A DNA stretch of 64,000 nt from Algicella marina (GTDB taxonomy: Bacteria; Pseudomonadota; Alphaproteobacteria; Rhodobacterales; Rhodobacteraceae): positions 3,270,501-3,334,500 of the forward strand of contig NZ_CP046620.1 in assembly GCF_009931615.1 (NCBI RefSeq), read 5' to 3'. Position numbers and translations under genes: made by a program. Each line of letters opens with the position of its first letter. Positions within the stretch are counted from its first letter, which is position 1. Positions 9,226 to 17,635 of this stretch are shown here, piece after piece. The notes beneath the pieces are model-generated. The model saw only the letters and a list, made by a program, of their open reading frames with translations. It did not search any database and was not told where the DNA came from.

Positions 9226-10061
9226 CAGCCGGACAGCACGATCTGGCGCACGGTTTCGTCCACTTCCGGACGGTAACCGAACCAGCTTTCGAAACCCGGT
9301 ATGCCCTGAAAAAGCAACATGCCAAGACCGTCGACCGTCGGATTGCCGCGTGCACGGGCGTCAGCAAGGATCTGGGTTTCCAGAGGTGTGTAGACCACGT
9401 CGGTGACAAGCGCACCTTCCGGTGCGTTTGCCAGCGAAAACTGGAGGTCCGGTTTGCCTGACATGCCGAGGGATGTGGTGTTGACGATCAGGTTGGTGTC
9501 TTCCGCGGCATCGGAGGCGCGATTCCAGTCGATGACGCTGATCTTGGCGCCGAACTGGTCGCGCAGGATTTCGGACCGTTGGCGGGTGCGATTTGCAAGA
9601 CGGATTTCCGGCACACCGGCATTGAGGAGCGAGGAAACCACGGCACGCGAAGCTCCGCCGGCACCGAGGACGAGAGCGGGGCCGTTGCGGACATCCCATC
9701 CTGGGGCATTCTGGCGGAGATTTTCCAGAAAGCCGTAGCCATCCGTGTTGTCGGCACTGATCGAGCCATCCTCCCGGAAGGTGATTGTATTGGCCGCACC
9801 TATGAGCGAAGCCCTGTCGGAGACGGCATCGGCCATACTGAGGATCGTTTCCTTGTAGGGGATCGTCAGATTTACGCCGCGAAAGCCCAGTTTGGGGAGC
9901 GAGCGGATGGAGGACTCGAAATCCTGCGGCCGGATTCCGAGCGGGACGTAGTACCCCCTCAGGTTGTATCGCTTCAACCAGTGGCCGTGGAGCTTGGGCG
10001 ACAGCGAATGCGCGACTGGCCAGCCGATGACACCGGCAAGGGGGGGCGTTTCGGCTGTCAT
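9225..10061 (-). CDS. aroE: Shikimate dehydrogenase
   Basis: AroE reduces 3-dehydroshikimate to shikimate with NADPH in aromatic amino-acid synthesis. The 278-aa protein opens with GVIGWPVAHSLSPKLH (shikimate-binding Ser pair), then has NLTIPYKE with the catalytic Lys, NTDGYGF, and the nucleotide-binding loop GAGGASRAV. The NRTRQR block after it is the NADP-binding type. A 4-bp ATGA overlap joins it to maf upstream and a 1-bp overlap to coaE downstream. Confidence 0.96.
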   Translation of the reverse strand: MTAETPPLAGVIGWPVAHSLSPKLHGHWLKRYNLRGYYVPLGIRPQDFESSIRSLPKLGFRGVNLTIPYKETILSMADAVSDRASLIGAANTITFREDGSISADNTDGYGFLENLRQNAPGWDVRNGPALVLGAGGASRAVVSSLLNAGVPEIRLANRTRQRSEILRDQFGAKISVIDWNRASDAAEDTNLIVNTTSLGMSGKPDLQFSLANAPEGALVTDVVYTPLETQILADARARGNPTVDGLGMLLFQGIPGFESWFGYRPEVDETVRQIVLSG

Positions 10062-10663
10062 GACGTCGCGATCCTCCGGGTTCTGAGAAAGGCCAGCACT
10101 TCGAGAAGGGGCAGACCGAGAATGGTAAAATAGTCCCCCTGCACGCGGGAGAAAAGTGCCGGTCCGTCCTCCTCCAGCTTATAGCATCCGACTGTGGCAA
10201 GCAGGCCATCGCCGTGGCGGGTGATGTAGTCCGCGAGGAAATCGTCGGAGAAATCGCGCATGACAAGCTGGACCTGACCGATGTGGCGCCAGACCGGTTC
10301 GCCGCCTTCATAGGCGACAGCAGCGGAGAGCAGGGTGTGGGCGGAATTGCGCAGGGTTCGGAGGATCTCCGCCGCTTCCTGTATCGTTTCGGCCTTGTCG
10401 AAAAGGCGGTCGCCCTGCACGAGGACCTGATCTGCACCGATGACCACCGCCTCCGGATGCTTCTGGGAGATCTTTCGGGCCTTCATCTCTGCCAGCGCAT
10501 CGGCGATGTCACGTGGTTTTGCGCTTTCTGCGACCATCCCGGCCTTCAGGGCGGCTTCATCCACTCTTGCAGGAACGATTTCCGGTTCCACCCCGCACTG
10601 GCGCAACATTGTCGCCCGGATGGGTGAGGCGGACGCAAGGATGAGGCGGCGCGGTTCGGTCAT
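10058..10663 (-). CDS. maf: Maf-family nucleotide pyrophosphatase
   Basis: Maf proteins hydrolyse nucleoside triphosphates, often modified or non-canonical ones, to the monophosphate. The 201-aa product starts with ILASASPIRATML, where canonical family members have SPRR, so one Arg is replaced by Ile. It then shows VIGADQVL (the catalytic Asp), DKAET and ATVGCYKLEEDGP. It overlaps ppsR upstream and aroE downstream by 4 bp each. The exact nucleotide specificity cannot be read from the sequence. Confidence 0.92.
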   Translation of the reverse strand: MTEPRRLILASASPIRATMLRQCGVEPEIVPARVDEAALKAGMVAESAKPRDIADALAEMKARKISQKHPEAVVIGADQVLVQGDRLFDKAETIQEAAEILRTLRNSAHTLLSAAVAYEGGEPVWRHIGQVQLVMRDFSDDFLADYITRHGDGLLATVGCYKLEEDGPALFSRVQGDYFTILGLPLLEVLAFLRTRRIATS

Positions 10664-11478
10664 GCGGATGCTTTCAGACGGATCAGGTTGCGGATCGAGG
10701 CCGCTGTTTCCTCGATGGAGCGGCGGGTTACGTCGATGACTGGAAGATCGTAGCGGGCAAACAGCAGGCGGGCCTCGACGATTTCATCCTCAATGCGCTG
10801 CCTGTCCGCATAGGTTTCCACGTCCTCGCGTTCCAGCGACTGCAACCTCTGGGTGCGGACCTGCACCAGCCGCGTAGCGGACACCGTGAGACCTATGACC
10901 AGACGTCCGGCCTCGATTGCCTCTATCAGGCTGGATGGCGCCGGACTCTTGTAGATCAGGGGAATGTTGGCAGCCTTTATGCCCTGATAGGCGAGGTAGA
11001 TGCAGGTCGGTGTCTTGGAGGTGCGGCTGACGCCTGTCAGCACGACATCTGCGTTGCGCAGCCGATCCGGGCTTTGGCCGTCATCGTTCTGCATGGCGAA
11101 ATCCAGAGCCGAGAGTTTGCTGAAATAGTCGGCGCTGACGATGTACTGTTCCCCCGGTCTGCTGGACGGCTGACAGCCAATGTGACCGGAAAGCACGGTA
11201 AGCAATGGATCGAGAAGGGCTACGGCCTGGATGCCATGCCGTTTGCACCTTTCAAGGAGAGCGGAGCGTGTATCATTGCGAACGAGTGTAAAGACGACGA
11301 TGTCCGATTTCTCCCAAACTTCGGCCGGCAGATTTTCCAGATCCGACGGGCGCCCGATGAAGGAGTAGATTTCCATTTCGAGACGACAGCCCTTGAACTG
11401 GCTGGCCGCGGCCTGTGCCGCGAGATTGACCGTTTCACCGGTGGAATCGGAGATGAGCGTCAGCTGTATTTCAGTCAT
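10660..11478 (-). CDS. ppsR: Pyruvate-phosphate dikinase / PEP synthase regulatory protein (DUF299)
   Basis: This family switches PPDK or PEP synthase off by ADP-dependent phosphorylation of a Thr and on again by phosphorolysis. The 272-aa product shows the family P-loop GVSRTSKTPTCIYLAYQ and the N-terminal ISDSTGETVNLAAQAA. In other alphaproteobacteria DUF299 borders the replication origin, and here its start faces the candidate oriC. It is the first gene of a five-gene minus-strand run. Which dikinase it controls is not shown in the window. Confidence 0.93.
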   Translation of the reverse strand: MTEIQLTLISDSTGETVNLAAQAAASQFKGCRLEMEIYSFIGRPSDLENLPAEVWEKSDIVVFTLVRNDTRSALLERCKRHGIQAVALLDPLLTVLSGHIGCQPSSRPGEQYIVSADYFSKLSALDFAMQNDDGQSPDRLRNADVVLTGVSRTSKTPTCIYLAYQGIKAANIPLIYKSPAPSSLIEAIEAGRLVIGLTVSATRLVQVRTQRLQSLEREDVETYADRQRIEDEIVEARLLFARYDLPVIDVTRRSIEETAASIRNLIRLKASA

Positions 11479-11933
11479 CGCAACCTGCAGGGACGTGCCT
11501 GTGGATTATTCCGTGGAAACACCGGGTGGGAATCGTGGGCTGTTTCGGGCAAATCGATCTCTTTCCGTTTCCATCCTCGCATCCCGTTTTCATTCCCCTT
11601 TGTCATGCACAGGGGCAATAAGGAAATTGGTCTGTGGAAAGGCTGGGTGGGAATCGCGAACAGCTGGGCTTGTTCAATATAGCTCTACGGTTATCCACAG
11701 TTCCATCCCGGCGTCTTATTGATATAACTCATTGATAACAATTTGCAAAAATCTACCAGGGGATAACCCTGAAATTCGTGGTTCAGCGCTGTGAGCAGAA
11801 TGGGCCGTAAAGACATTATGCGAATAACGTCGGTAATCCCCGTTATCCACGCCGCTACTACCAAAACAATCTTTCTTATTATCTTTCTTTTCAAGTAAGG
11901 GTTTGCCTGAACCCGAGTTGAGAGACACGTGAA
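11479..11933. other. Candidate chromosomal replication origin (oriC)
   Basis: A 455-bp gene-free stretch between divergently transcribed ppsR and hemJ. It holds one perfect DnaA box TTATCCACA (11691-11699), two boxes with one mismatch (TTATCCACG at 11843-11851; TGTGGATTA at 11500-11508, opposite strand), a weaker one (AGGGGATAA, 11758-11766), two copies of GGGTGGGAATCG, and an AT-rich run at about 11856-11896 that could be the unwinding element. Genes on both sides point away from it, and two parS sites and parAB lie within 8 kb. In Caulobacter the origin also borders the DUF299 gene. No full CtrA box is seen. Origin function is inferred. Confidence 0.75.
11524..11656 (+). repeat. Two direct copies of GGGTGGGAATCG in oriC candidate
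   Basis: Exact 12-base copies occur at 11524-11535 and 11645-11656, 121 bp apart (start to start). Each contains a GAATC, i.e. a GANTC target of the CcrM methyltransferase encoded at 61-62 kb of this window. They flank the left part of the gene-free region and are not DnaA boxes. Confidence 0.8.
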
Positions 11934-12377
11934 ATGCTGGCAACCCTGTATCCTTGGATCAAGGCGATCCACATCATGGCCGTGATCGCCTGGATGGCGG
12001 GCTTGTTCTATCTGCCCAGACTGTTCGTGCATCATGCCGAAAGGGCAAAGCCAGGCAGTGAGCTTTCCGAGACATTCAAGATGATGGAACGTAAACTTCT
12101 GAGAATAATCATGAATCCGGCTATGATCGTCACCTGGATCATGGGGATTCTTCTGCTGATGACCGGCATTGTGGATTTCGGAAGTGAGTACTGGATACAC
12201 GCTAAGTTGCTGCTCGTTCTGGCCATGACCGTGTTTCACATGTGGCTGGCGAAGTGCCGTAAGGCGTTCGAGACGGACACAAATGCCTACAGCGGGCGTA
12301 CCTACAGGTTGATGAACGAGGTTCCGACCCTGCTCATGATCGTCATAGTTGTATTGGTTGTTGTAAAACCCTTTTGA
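11934..12377 (+). CDS. hemJ: Protoporphyrinogen oxidase HemJ
   Basis: HemJ (UPF0093) oxidises protoporphyrinogen IX to protoporphyrin IX in the inner membrane of bacteria lacking HemG/HemY. The 147-aa protein has four hydrophobic segments and the conserved N-terminal motif IKAIHIMAVIAWMAGLFYLPRLFV; His13 corresponds to the family's essential N-terminal His, and a Lys in WIHAKLLLVL fits the second key residue. GAGAGA precedes the ATG. It is the first gene to the right of the oriC candidate. hemE, which adjoins the origin in Caulobacter, is not present here. Confidence 0.93.
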   Translation: MLATLYPWIKAIHIMAVIAWMAGLFYLPRLFVHHAERAKPGSELSETFKMMERKLLRIIMNPAMIVTWIMGILLLMTGIVDFGSEYWIHAKLLLVLAMTVFHMWLAKCRKAFETDTNAYSGRTYRLMNEVPTLLMIVIVVLVVVKPF

Positions 12378-12386
12378 CGCGATCAG

Positions 12387-12416
12387 TTGACATTTTGTAT
12401 AAAGAGACAATATACG
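12387..12416 (+). promoter_or_regulatory. Sigma-70-type promoter for rho
   Basis: TTGACA at 12387-12392 and TATACG at 12411-12416 with an 18-bp spacer lie in the 141-bp hemJ-rho gap. The start of transcription would give a leader of about 95 nt ahead of rho. That leader carries a 6-bp hairpin GCCGCG/CGCGGC (12487-12503) just before the AAAGGG ribosome-binding site (12508-12513), a place where Rho autoregulation could act. Confidence 0.6.
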
Positions 12417-12518
12417 CAGCAAAGCATTGGCGTTCGCCATCAAAAATGCAGCCTCCGACAAGACTCCACCGCTGAGTATGGACTGAGCCGCGAGCCCCGC
12501 GGCGTATAAAGGGTATCC

Positions 12519-13790
12519 ATGGAATATACGGAACTTTCTCTCGCCGACCTGAAAGCGAAAAGCCCCGCCGACTTGCTGACGATGGCCGAGGATCTTGAAA
12601 TCGAGAACGCCTCGACGATGCGCAAGGGCGACATGATGTTCGCCATTCTGAAAGAACTTGCGGAGGAAGGCGTAGAGATATCCGGCGATGGTGTGCTGGA
12701 GGTTTTGCAGGACGGGTTCGGGTTCCTGCGCTCGCCGGAGGCGAACTATTTGCCGGGGCCGGACGATATCTACGTGAGTCCCAACCAGATCCGCAAATTC
12801 TCTTTGCGCACCGGGGATACCGTCGAAGGTGTCATACGGGCGCCGCAGGAAAATGAGAAGTATTTCGGACTGGTGAAAGTCAGCCAGATCAACTTCGAGG
12901 ATCCTGAACGTGCGCGGCACAAGGTCAATTTCGACAACCTGACGCCATTGTATCCGGATGAGCGGCTGCGGATGGAAGTTGAAGATCCGACGATCAAGGA
13001 CAAGTCGGCGCGGGTTATCGACCTGGTGGCACCGATCGGGAAAGGCCAGAGGGGCCTGATCGTGGCGCCGCCGCGGACAGGTAAGACCGTGATTTTGCAG
13101 AATATTGCGGCCTCTATCGAAAAGAACCACCCGGAGTGTTTCCTGATCGTGCTGCTGGTCGACGAGCGGCCGGAAGAGGTCACGGACATGCAGCGGTCCG
13201 TCAAGGGCGAGGTTGTTTCCTCCACCTTTGACGAGCCGGCGTCCCGCCACGTTGCTGTGGCCGAAATGGTGATCGAGAAAGCCAAGCGGCTGGTTGAGCA
13301 CAAGCGGGATGTTGTGATCCTGCTGGATTCCATCACGCGGCTCGGGCGGGCGTTCAATACCGTGGTTCCGAGCTCCGGCAAGGTTCTGACAGGTGGTGTG
13401 GATGCCAACGCATTGCAGCGGCCGAAGCGTTTCTTCGGTGCTGCGCGGAACATCGAGGAGGGCGGGAGCCTGACGATCATCGCGACCGCGCTGATCGACA
13501 CGGGCAGCCGCATGGACGAGGTGATCTTCGAGGAATTCAAAGGCACCGGTAACTCGGAGATCGTGCTGGACCGCAAGATTGCCGACAAGCGTGTGTTCCC
13601 CGCGATCGACATCCTGAAGTCGGGCACCCGGAAGGAAGATCTGCTGGTGGACAAGGCCGATCTGACGAAGATGTTCGTGCTGCGTCGGATCCTGAACCCT
13701 ATGGGCACCACGGATGCCATCGAGTTCCTGCTGGGCAAATTGAAACAGACGAAGAGCAATTCCGAGTTTTTCGACTCGATGAATTCCTGA
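12519..13790 (+). CDS. rho: Transcription termination factor Rho
   Basis: Rho is the hexameric RNA helicase that ends transcription at C-rich rut sites. The 423-aa product has the N-terminal helical domain ([15 protein letters not shown]), the RNA-binding OSB fold with DGFGFLR (66-71) and [10 protein letters not shown], the Walker A PPRTGKT at 184-190, the Q-loop region and the R-loop [14 protein letters not shown]. All landmarks of bacterial Rho are intact. The AAAGGG site lies 5 bases before the ATG. mnmE follows after 45 bp on the same strand. Confidence 0.98.
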   Translation: MEYTELSLADLKAKSPADLLTMAEDLEIENASTMRKGDMMFAILKELAEEGVEISGDGVLEVLQDGFGFLRSPEANYLPGPDDIYVSPNQIRKFSLRTGDTVEGVIRAPQENEKYFGLVKVSQINFEDPERARHKVNFDNLTPLYPDERLRMEVEDPTIKDKSARVIDLVAPIGKGQRGLIVAPPRTGKTVILQNIAASIEKNHPECFLIVLLVDERPEEVTDMQRSVKGEVVSSTFDEPASRHVAVAEMVIEKAKRLVEHKRDVVILLDSITRLGRAFNTVVPSSGKVLTGGVDANALQRPKRFFGAARNIEEGGSLTIIATALIDTGSRMDEVIFEEFKGTGNSEIVLDRKIADKRVFPAIDILKSGTRKEDLLVDKADLTKMFVLRRILNPMGTTDAIEFLLGKLKQTKSNSEFFDSMNS

Positions 13791-13835
13791 TAAATCCTGC
13801 GCCACCGGAGCCGGGGCTGGCTCGGAGGAGTGGCA

Positions 13836-15140
13836 ATGCGGCGAGATACGATATTTGCGGAAGCTACGGTGCCGGGACGCGGGGGTGTCTCGGTCATACG
13901 TGTGTCCGGCCCGGATGCCTGGACTGCGGCGGAACGGATGGCTGGGGCACTGCCTGCGCCGCGCATGGCCGGGCTGAGGCAGATTTGCGATCCGGCGGAC
14001 GGGCGGGTTCTGGACGAGGGGCTGGTACTGGCGTTTGAAGCGGGCGCAAGCTTCACCGGCGAGCCTGTTGTGGAATTTCAGCTTCACGGCAGTCGGGCAG
14101 TTGTTCGCGCGATCCTCGGTGCACTGGGCGGATTTGAGGAGTTGCGATTGGCCGAAGCCGGAGAATTTACCCGGCGGGCGATGGAGAACGGTAGGCTGGA
14201 TCTCGGTCAGGTTGAGGCGCTGGGCGATTTGATCGACGCGGAAACCGAGGCACAGCGCTTGCAGGCGCTGCGGGGTATGGACGGTATTCTCGGCAGGAAG
14301 ACTGCGGAGTGGAGAGCTGATCTTGTGCGGGCGAGCGGGCTGCTGACGGCCTGTTTGGACTTCTCCGAGGAGGAATTGCCGGACGATTTGAGTGACGAGA
14401 TCCTGACCCTGATTGAACGAACCGCCGCATCGGTGCAGGAAGAGGTTCAGAGCGCTTCGGCGGGTGAGAGGGTACGGAACGGTTTCGAGGTGGCCATAGT
14501 CGGCCGCCCCAATGCCGGAAAGTCGACGTTGCTGAACGCTCTGGCGAGGCGTGATGTTGCGCTGACGTCCGATATTGCCGGAACGACCCGAGACATCGTG
14601 GAGGCGAGGCTTGATCTGAAGGGGCATCTGGTGACCCTTCTGGATACCGCGGGGCTAAGGGCGACGGATGACGTTGTCGAGGGACTGGGTATTTCACGTG
14701 CCCGGCAGCGGGCTGAGGAGGCGGACCTGCGTGTTTTTCTGCTTATGCGTGGCGAGTCACCAGACGACTTGGGTTTGACGGTCAGACAGGGGGATCTTGT
14801 CGTTGATGCCAAGGGGGATCAGCTGACTGGAGGGGTGTTTCCGGTATCGGGCCTGAGTGGTCTGGGCCTGGACAGGCTGCTTTCCGAAATCAGTGATGAA
14901 ATTGTCGGACGCGCATCATTTGTTGCATCAGCGAGCAACTTGCGCCAGAAAGCAGCTCTTGAGGACGCGGCCACGGCGCTCGTTGCCGCTGATCAGATTA
15001 TGCGGGCCGATAGTGGCGCACTGGATCTTGTGTCTGAAAACTTGAGAATATCGCTATTTAGTCTTGATCGACTTATAGGGCGGGTTGATGTGGAAGATAT
15101 GCTAGATGTTGTATTTTCCAGCTTCTGTGTTGGCAAGTAG
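13836..15140 (+). CDS. mnmE: tRNA modification GTPase MnmE
   Basis: MnmE works with MnmG to place the (carboxymethyl)aminomethyl group on wobble U34 of certain tRNAs. I chose ATG 13836 because GGAGGAG (13824-13830) is correctly spaced; a GTG at 13830 lies inside that site. The 434-aa product starts MRRDTIFAEATVPGRGG (formyl-THF-binding domain), has the G domain from about residue 220 with GRPNAGKST, and DTAGL, and ends FCVGK, the conserved C-terminal C-x-GK motif. mnmG begins 3 bp after the stop. Confidence 0.97.
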   Translation: MRRDTIFAEATVPGRGGVSVIRVSGPDAWTAAERMAGALPAPRMAGLRQICDPADGRVLDEGLVLAFEAGASFTGEPVVEFQLHGSRAVVRAILGALGGFEELRLAEAGEFTRRAMENGRLDLGQVEALGDLIDAETEAQRLQALRGMDGILGRKTAEWRADLVRASGLLTACLDFSEEELPDDLSDEILTLIERTAASVQEEVQSASAGERVRNGFEVAIVGRPNAGKSTLLNALARRDVALTSDIAGTTRDIVEARLDLKGHLVTLLDTAGLRATDDVVEGLGISRARQRAEEADLRVFLLMRGESPDDLGLTVRQGDLVVDAKGDQLTGGVFPVSGLSGLGLDRLLSEISDEIVGRASFVASASNLRQKAALEDAATALVAADQIMRADSGALDLVSENLRISLFSLDRLIGRVDVEDMLDVVFSSFCVGK

Positions 15141-15143
15141 GGA

Positions 15144-17021
15144 ATGTTTCACGTGAAACACTCTGGATTTGATGTTTTGGTTGTCGGAGGTGGGCACGCA
15201 GGGGTTGAGGCCGCCCGTGCTGCTGCACAGATAGGTGCGCGTACTGTACTGATCACGCATCGCCTTGACCGAATTGGAGAAATGTCATGCAATCCGGCGA
15301 TCGGTGGGATCGGGAAGGGCCATCTCGTGCGCGAGATAGACGCTCTGGGTGGATGGATGGGCGTGGCAGCGGACTTTGCGGCCATACAATATCGATTACT
15401 AAACCGAAAAAAGGGGCCGGCGGTTCAAGGGCCAAGAACACAAGCTGATAGAGCTTTATACCGTCAAGCCATGCAGCGCCTTGTCAGTGACTGTGCTGGA
15501 CTTGAAGTGATAGAGTCGGGTGTCCGTGGGTTTGTGTGGGAAGGCTCCGCTATCTGCGGCGTAATCTTGGATGATGGAGTTCAGCTTGCTGGTCGTTCTG
15601 TAGTTCTGACAGCTGGTACGTTTCTGAATGGTGTCATTCATATTGGCGAGAAACGAATACCGGGTGGCAGGGCAGGCGATCCGGCTAGCGTGGCTCTGGG
15701 CGACGAACTCTCAGCACTGGGTTTGCCGGTCGGACGGTTGAAAACGGGAACACCGGCACGATTGGACGGCCGGACCATCAATTGGGATGCCGTCGGAAAG
15801 CAGGATGCCGATGATGACCCAGTGTATCTCTCCCAGCGGACCACTAGCGTTCAACAGCGCCAAATCGCCTGTGGGATCACAGAGACCAACGAAGCGACGC
15901 ACGAGATTATTGACCGGAACCTGATGAATTCGGCGCTTCACGCCGGCCATATCTCGGGCAAAGGTCCCCGCTATTGCCCCTCGATAGAGGACAAGGTTGT
16001 CCGCTTCTCGGAAAAGAGCTCTCACCAGGTATTTCTGGAGCCCGAGGGCCTCGTTGACCACTCCGTCTATCCGAACGGAATATCGACATCCTTGCCGGAA
16101 GAAATTCAATCGGCGTTTATTCGTACGATGCGAGGTCTGGAACAGGTTGAGATCTTGCGACCAGGCTATGCGATTGAATATGACTACTTTGACCCCAGGG
16201 CGCTGACGGCCTCACTTGAAGTGAAAGAGTTTGATGGCCTGTTCTTCGCTGGCCAAATCAACGGGACGACTGGTTACGAAGAGGCGGCGGCACAGGGTCT
16301 TGTTGCGGGGCTTAATGCAGCACTGAAGGCTTTTGGTAGAGAACCAAACCTGTTCCGCCGATCCGAAAGCTATATAGGAGTCATGATCGACGACCTTGTT
16401 ACACTGGGTGTAACGGAGCCGTACCGAATGTTCACATCCCGAGCGGAGTTCAGGCTTTTGCTGCGTGCGGACAACGCCGACCAGCGACTCTCGCCCTTGG
16501 CACATCAACTCGGCCTTCTGTCCGAAGATGTCTGGCGTGGCTTTAGTTCAAAAATGAATGAGCTGAACCTTGCGAAAGAGAAGCTGGAGGCGTTGTCCGT
16601 GACCTCCGCTCAGGCACGTCGGGCTGGTCTGGACGTAAGCCAGGATGGCTCGCGACGGAGCGGCTTGGAGATGCTTTCCCTGCCGGGTGTGACGTTTGGT
16701 GACCTGATCAGTTTTGACACATCCCTGAGTAATGTGAGCGCCGATGTTCGCCAGCAGTTGTCGACAGAAGCGCTCTACGGGCCATATCTGGATCGGCAAC
16801 GACGGGACGCTGCCATACTTGCGCAGGATGAAGGGTTCAGTCTCCCGACATGGATGAACTACGGCGCCATACCCGGCCTCTCTGCCGAACTGAGTGAGAA
16901 GCTGGCGGCTTTGCGGCCGGAGACGCTTTCGCAAGCGAGACGTATTGAAGGCATAACACCTACAGCGCTTTCCCTGATCATGGCCGTAGCCCTGCGCGGA
17001 GAAAAGCGGGCAGCAGGCTGA
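15144..17021 (+). CDS. mnmG: tRNA uridine-5-carboxymethylaminomethyl modification enzyme MnmG
   Basis: MnmG (GidA) is the FAD-binding partner of MnmE in tRNA wobble-uridine modification. The 625-aa product has the dinucleotide-binding motif VVGGGHAGVEAA near residues 13-24, the CNPAIGGIGKGHLVREIDALGG block containing the active-site Cys, GRLKTGTPARL, and the helical C-terminal domain with IPGLSAELSEKL. The first six codons (MFHVKH) are a perfect parS site, so partition DNA and protein N-terminus share the same bases. The stop overlaps the rsmG start by one base. Confidence 0.97.
   Translation: MFHVKHSGFDVLVVGGGHAGVEAARAAAQIGARTVLITHRLDRIGEMSCNPAIGGIGKGHLVREIDALGGWMGVAADFAAIQYRLLNRKKGPAVQGPRTQADRALYRQAMQRLVSDCAGLEVIESGVRGFVWEGSAICGVILDDGVQLAGRSVVLTAGTFLNGVIHIGEKRIPGGRAGDPASVALGDELSALGLPVGRLKTGTPARLDGRTINWDAVGKQDADDDPVYLSQRTTSVQQRQIACGITETNEATHEIIDRNLMNSALHAGHISGKGPRYCPSIEDKVVRFSEKSSHQVFLEPEGLVDHSVYPNGISTSLPEEIQSAFIRTMRGLEQVEILRPGYAIEYDYFDPRALTASLEVKEFDGLFFAGQINGTTGYEEAAAQGLVAGLNAALKAFGREPNLFRRSESYIGVMIDDLVTLGVTEPYRMFTSRAEFRLLLRADNADQRLSPLAHQLGLLSEDVWRGFSSKMNELNLAKEKLEALSVTSAQARRAGLDVSQDGSRRSGLEMLSLPGVTFGDLISFDTSLSNVSADVRQQLSTEALYGPYLDRQRRDAAILAQDEGFSLPTWMNYGAIPGLSAELSEKLAALRPETLSQARRIEGITPTALSLIMAVALRGEKRAAG
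15145..15160. other. parS: parS centromere-like site 1
   Basis: A perfect match to the 16-bp palindrome TGTTTCACGTGAAACA, the ParB-binding parS consensus of chromosomal ParABS systems. It lies across codons 1-6 of mnmG, about 3.3 kb from the oriC candidate and 3.3 kb before parB. Confidence 0.95.
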
Positions 17022-17635
17022 TGGTATCGGTACAGGATGTTGTTTCACGTGAAACAATGGACCGTCTGACAGAATATGTTTCTATTCTCTTGAAGTGGAA
17101 CAAGTCGATCAATCTCATCGGGCGTGCGACCGAAACCGACATTTGGAATCGTCATATCGCCGATTCCTATCAAGTCTTTGCCCATCGTCCGGCGTCTCCC
17201 ACGCTGTGGCTCGATATGGGGGCAGGCGGGGGCTTACCGGGGATTGTGATCGCCTTGCTCGCCCAGGAGCTAAAAAATTCGTTGAAAACCGTCCTTATTG
17301 AAAGTGACCAACGGAAATGTGTCTTTCTGGAATCTGCCGCGAGAGCGCTGGACCTCGATGTTGTCGTAATTTCTCAGCGGATTGAAACTGCCGATTCCAT
17401 TGGTGCCGATGTCGTTTCAGCCCGTGCGCTGGCGCCACTGGAAAAGCTTCTGGCCTTGGCGGGTCGCCACCGGGCCGAGGATTGCACTTTTTTGTTTCCC
17501 AAGGGCGTAAATCACAAGGCGGAGATTGCAGGTTCCGTTAACCTGGGGCATCCTCAACCAGACATATTGCTCAATCCGGTCAACCGGGAGAGCGTCATCC
17601 TCAGGTATGAATTCGGCAGCCATGCAAGCGACTGA
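17021..17635 (+). CDS. rsmG: 16S rRNA (guanine-N7)-methyltransferase RsmG
   Basis: RsmG (GidB) methylates N7 of G527 in 16S rRNA with SAM. The 204-aa protein carries NKSINLIGRATETDIWNRHIADS and the SAM-binding LDMGAGGGLPGIV, both typical. The ATG shares a base with the mnmG stop. Codons 7-12 (VVSRET) are encoded by a second perfect parS site. The gene overlaps the start of parA by about 29 bp if the parA ATG at 17607 is right. Confidence 0.95.
   Translation: MVSVQDVVSRETMDRLTEYVSILLKWNKSINLIGRATETDIWNRHIADSYQVFAHRPASPTLWLDMGAGGGLPGIVIALLAQELKNSLKTVLIESDQRKCVFLESAARALDLDVVVISQRIETADSIGADVVSARALAPLEKLLALAGRHRAEDCTFLFPKGVNHKAEIAGSVNLGHPQPDILLNPVNRESVILRYEFGSHASD
17041..17056. other. parS: parS centromere-like site 2
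   Basis: A second perfect TGTTTCACGTGAAACA, 1,896 bp from the first and inside the 5' end of rsmG. It lies about 570 bp upstream of parA. Two identical 16-bp palindromes so close to parAB and a candidate origin make the assignment firm. Confidence 0.95.

Noticed and set aside
11921-11936. parS-like site at the hemJ start
   Set aside because: CACGTGAAA matches the centre and right arm but only 10 of 16 positions in all agree, too few for ParB loading.
11691-14627. A 978-codon open frame on the minus strand across hemJ, rho and mnmE
   Set aside because: It is antisense to three firmly identified genes, and its Arg/Gln/His-rich sequence resembles no protein family. It is a by-product of the codon use of the real genes.
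14690-14700. Third parS site inside mnmE
   Set aside because: Only TTTCACGTG matches; the right half of the palindrome is missing (10 of 16 positions).
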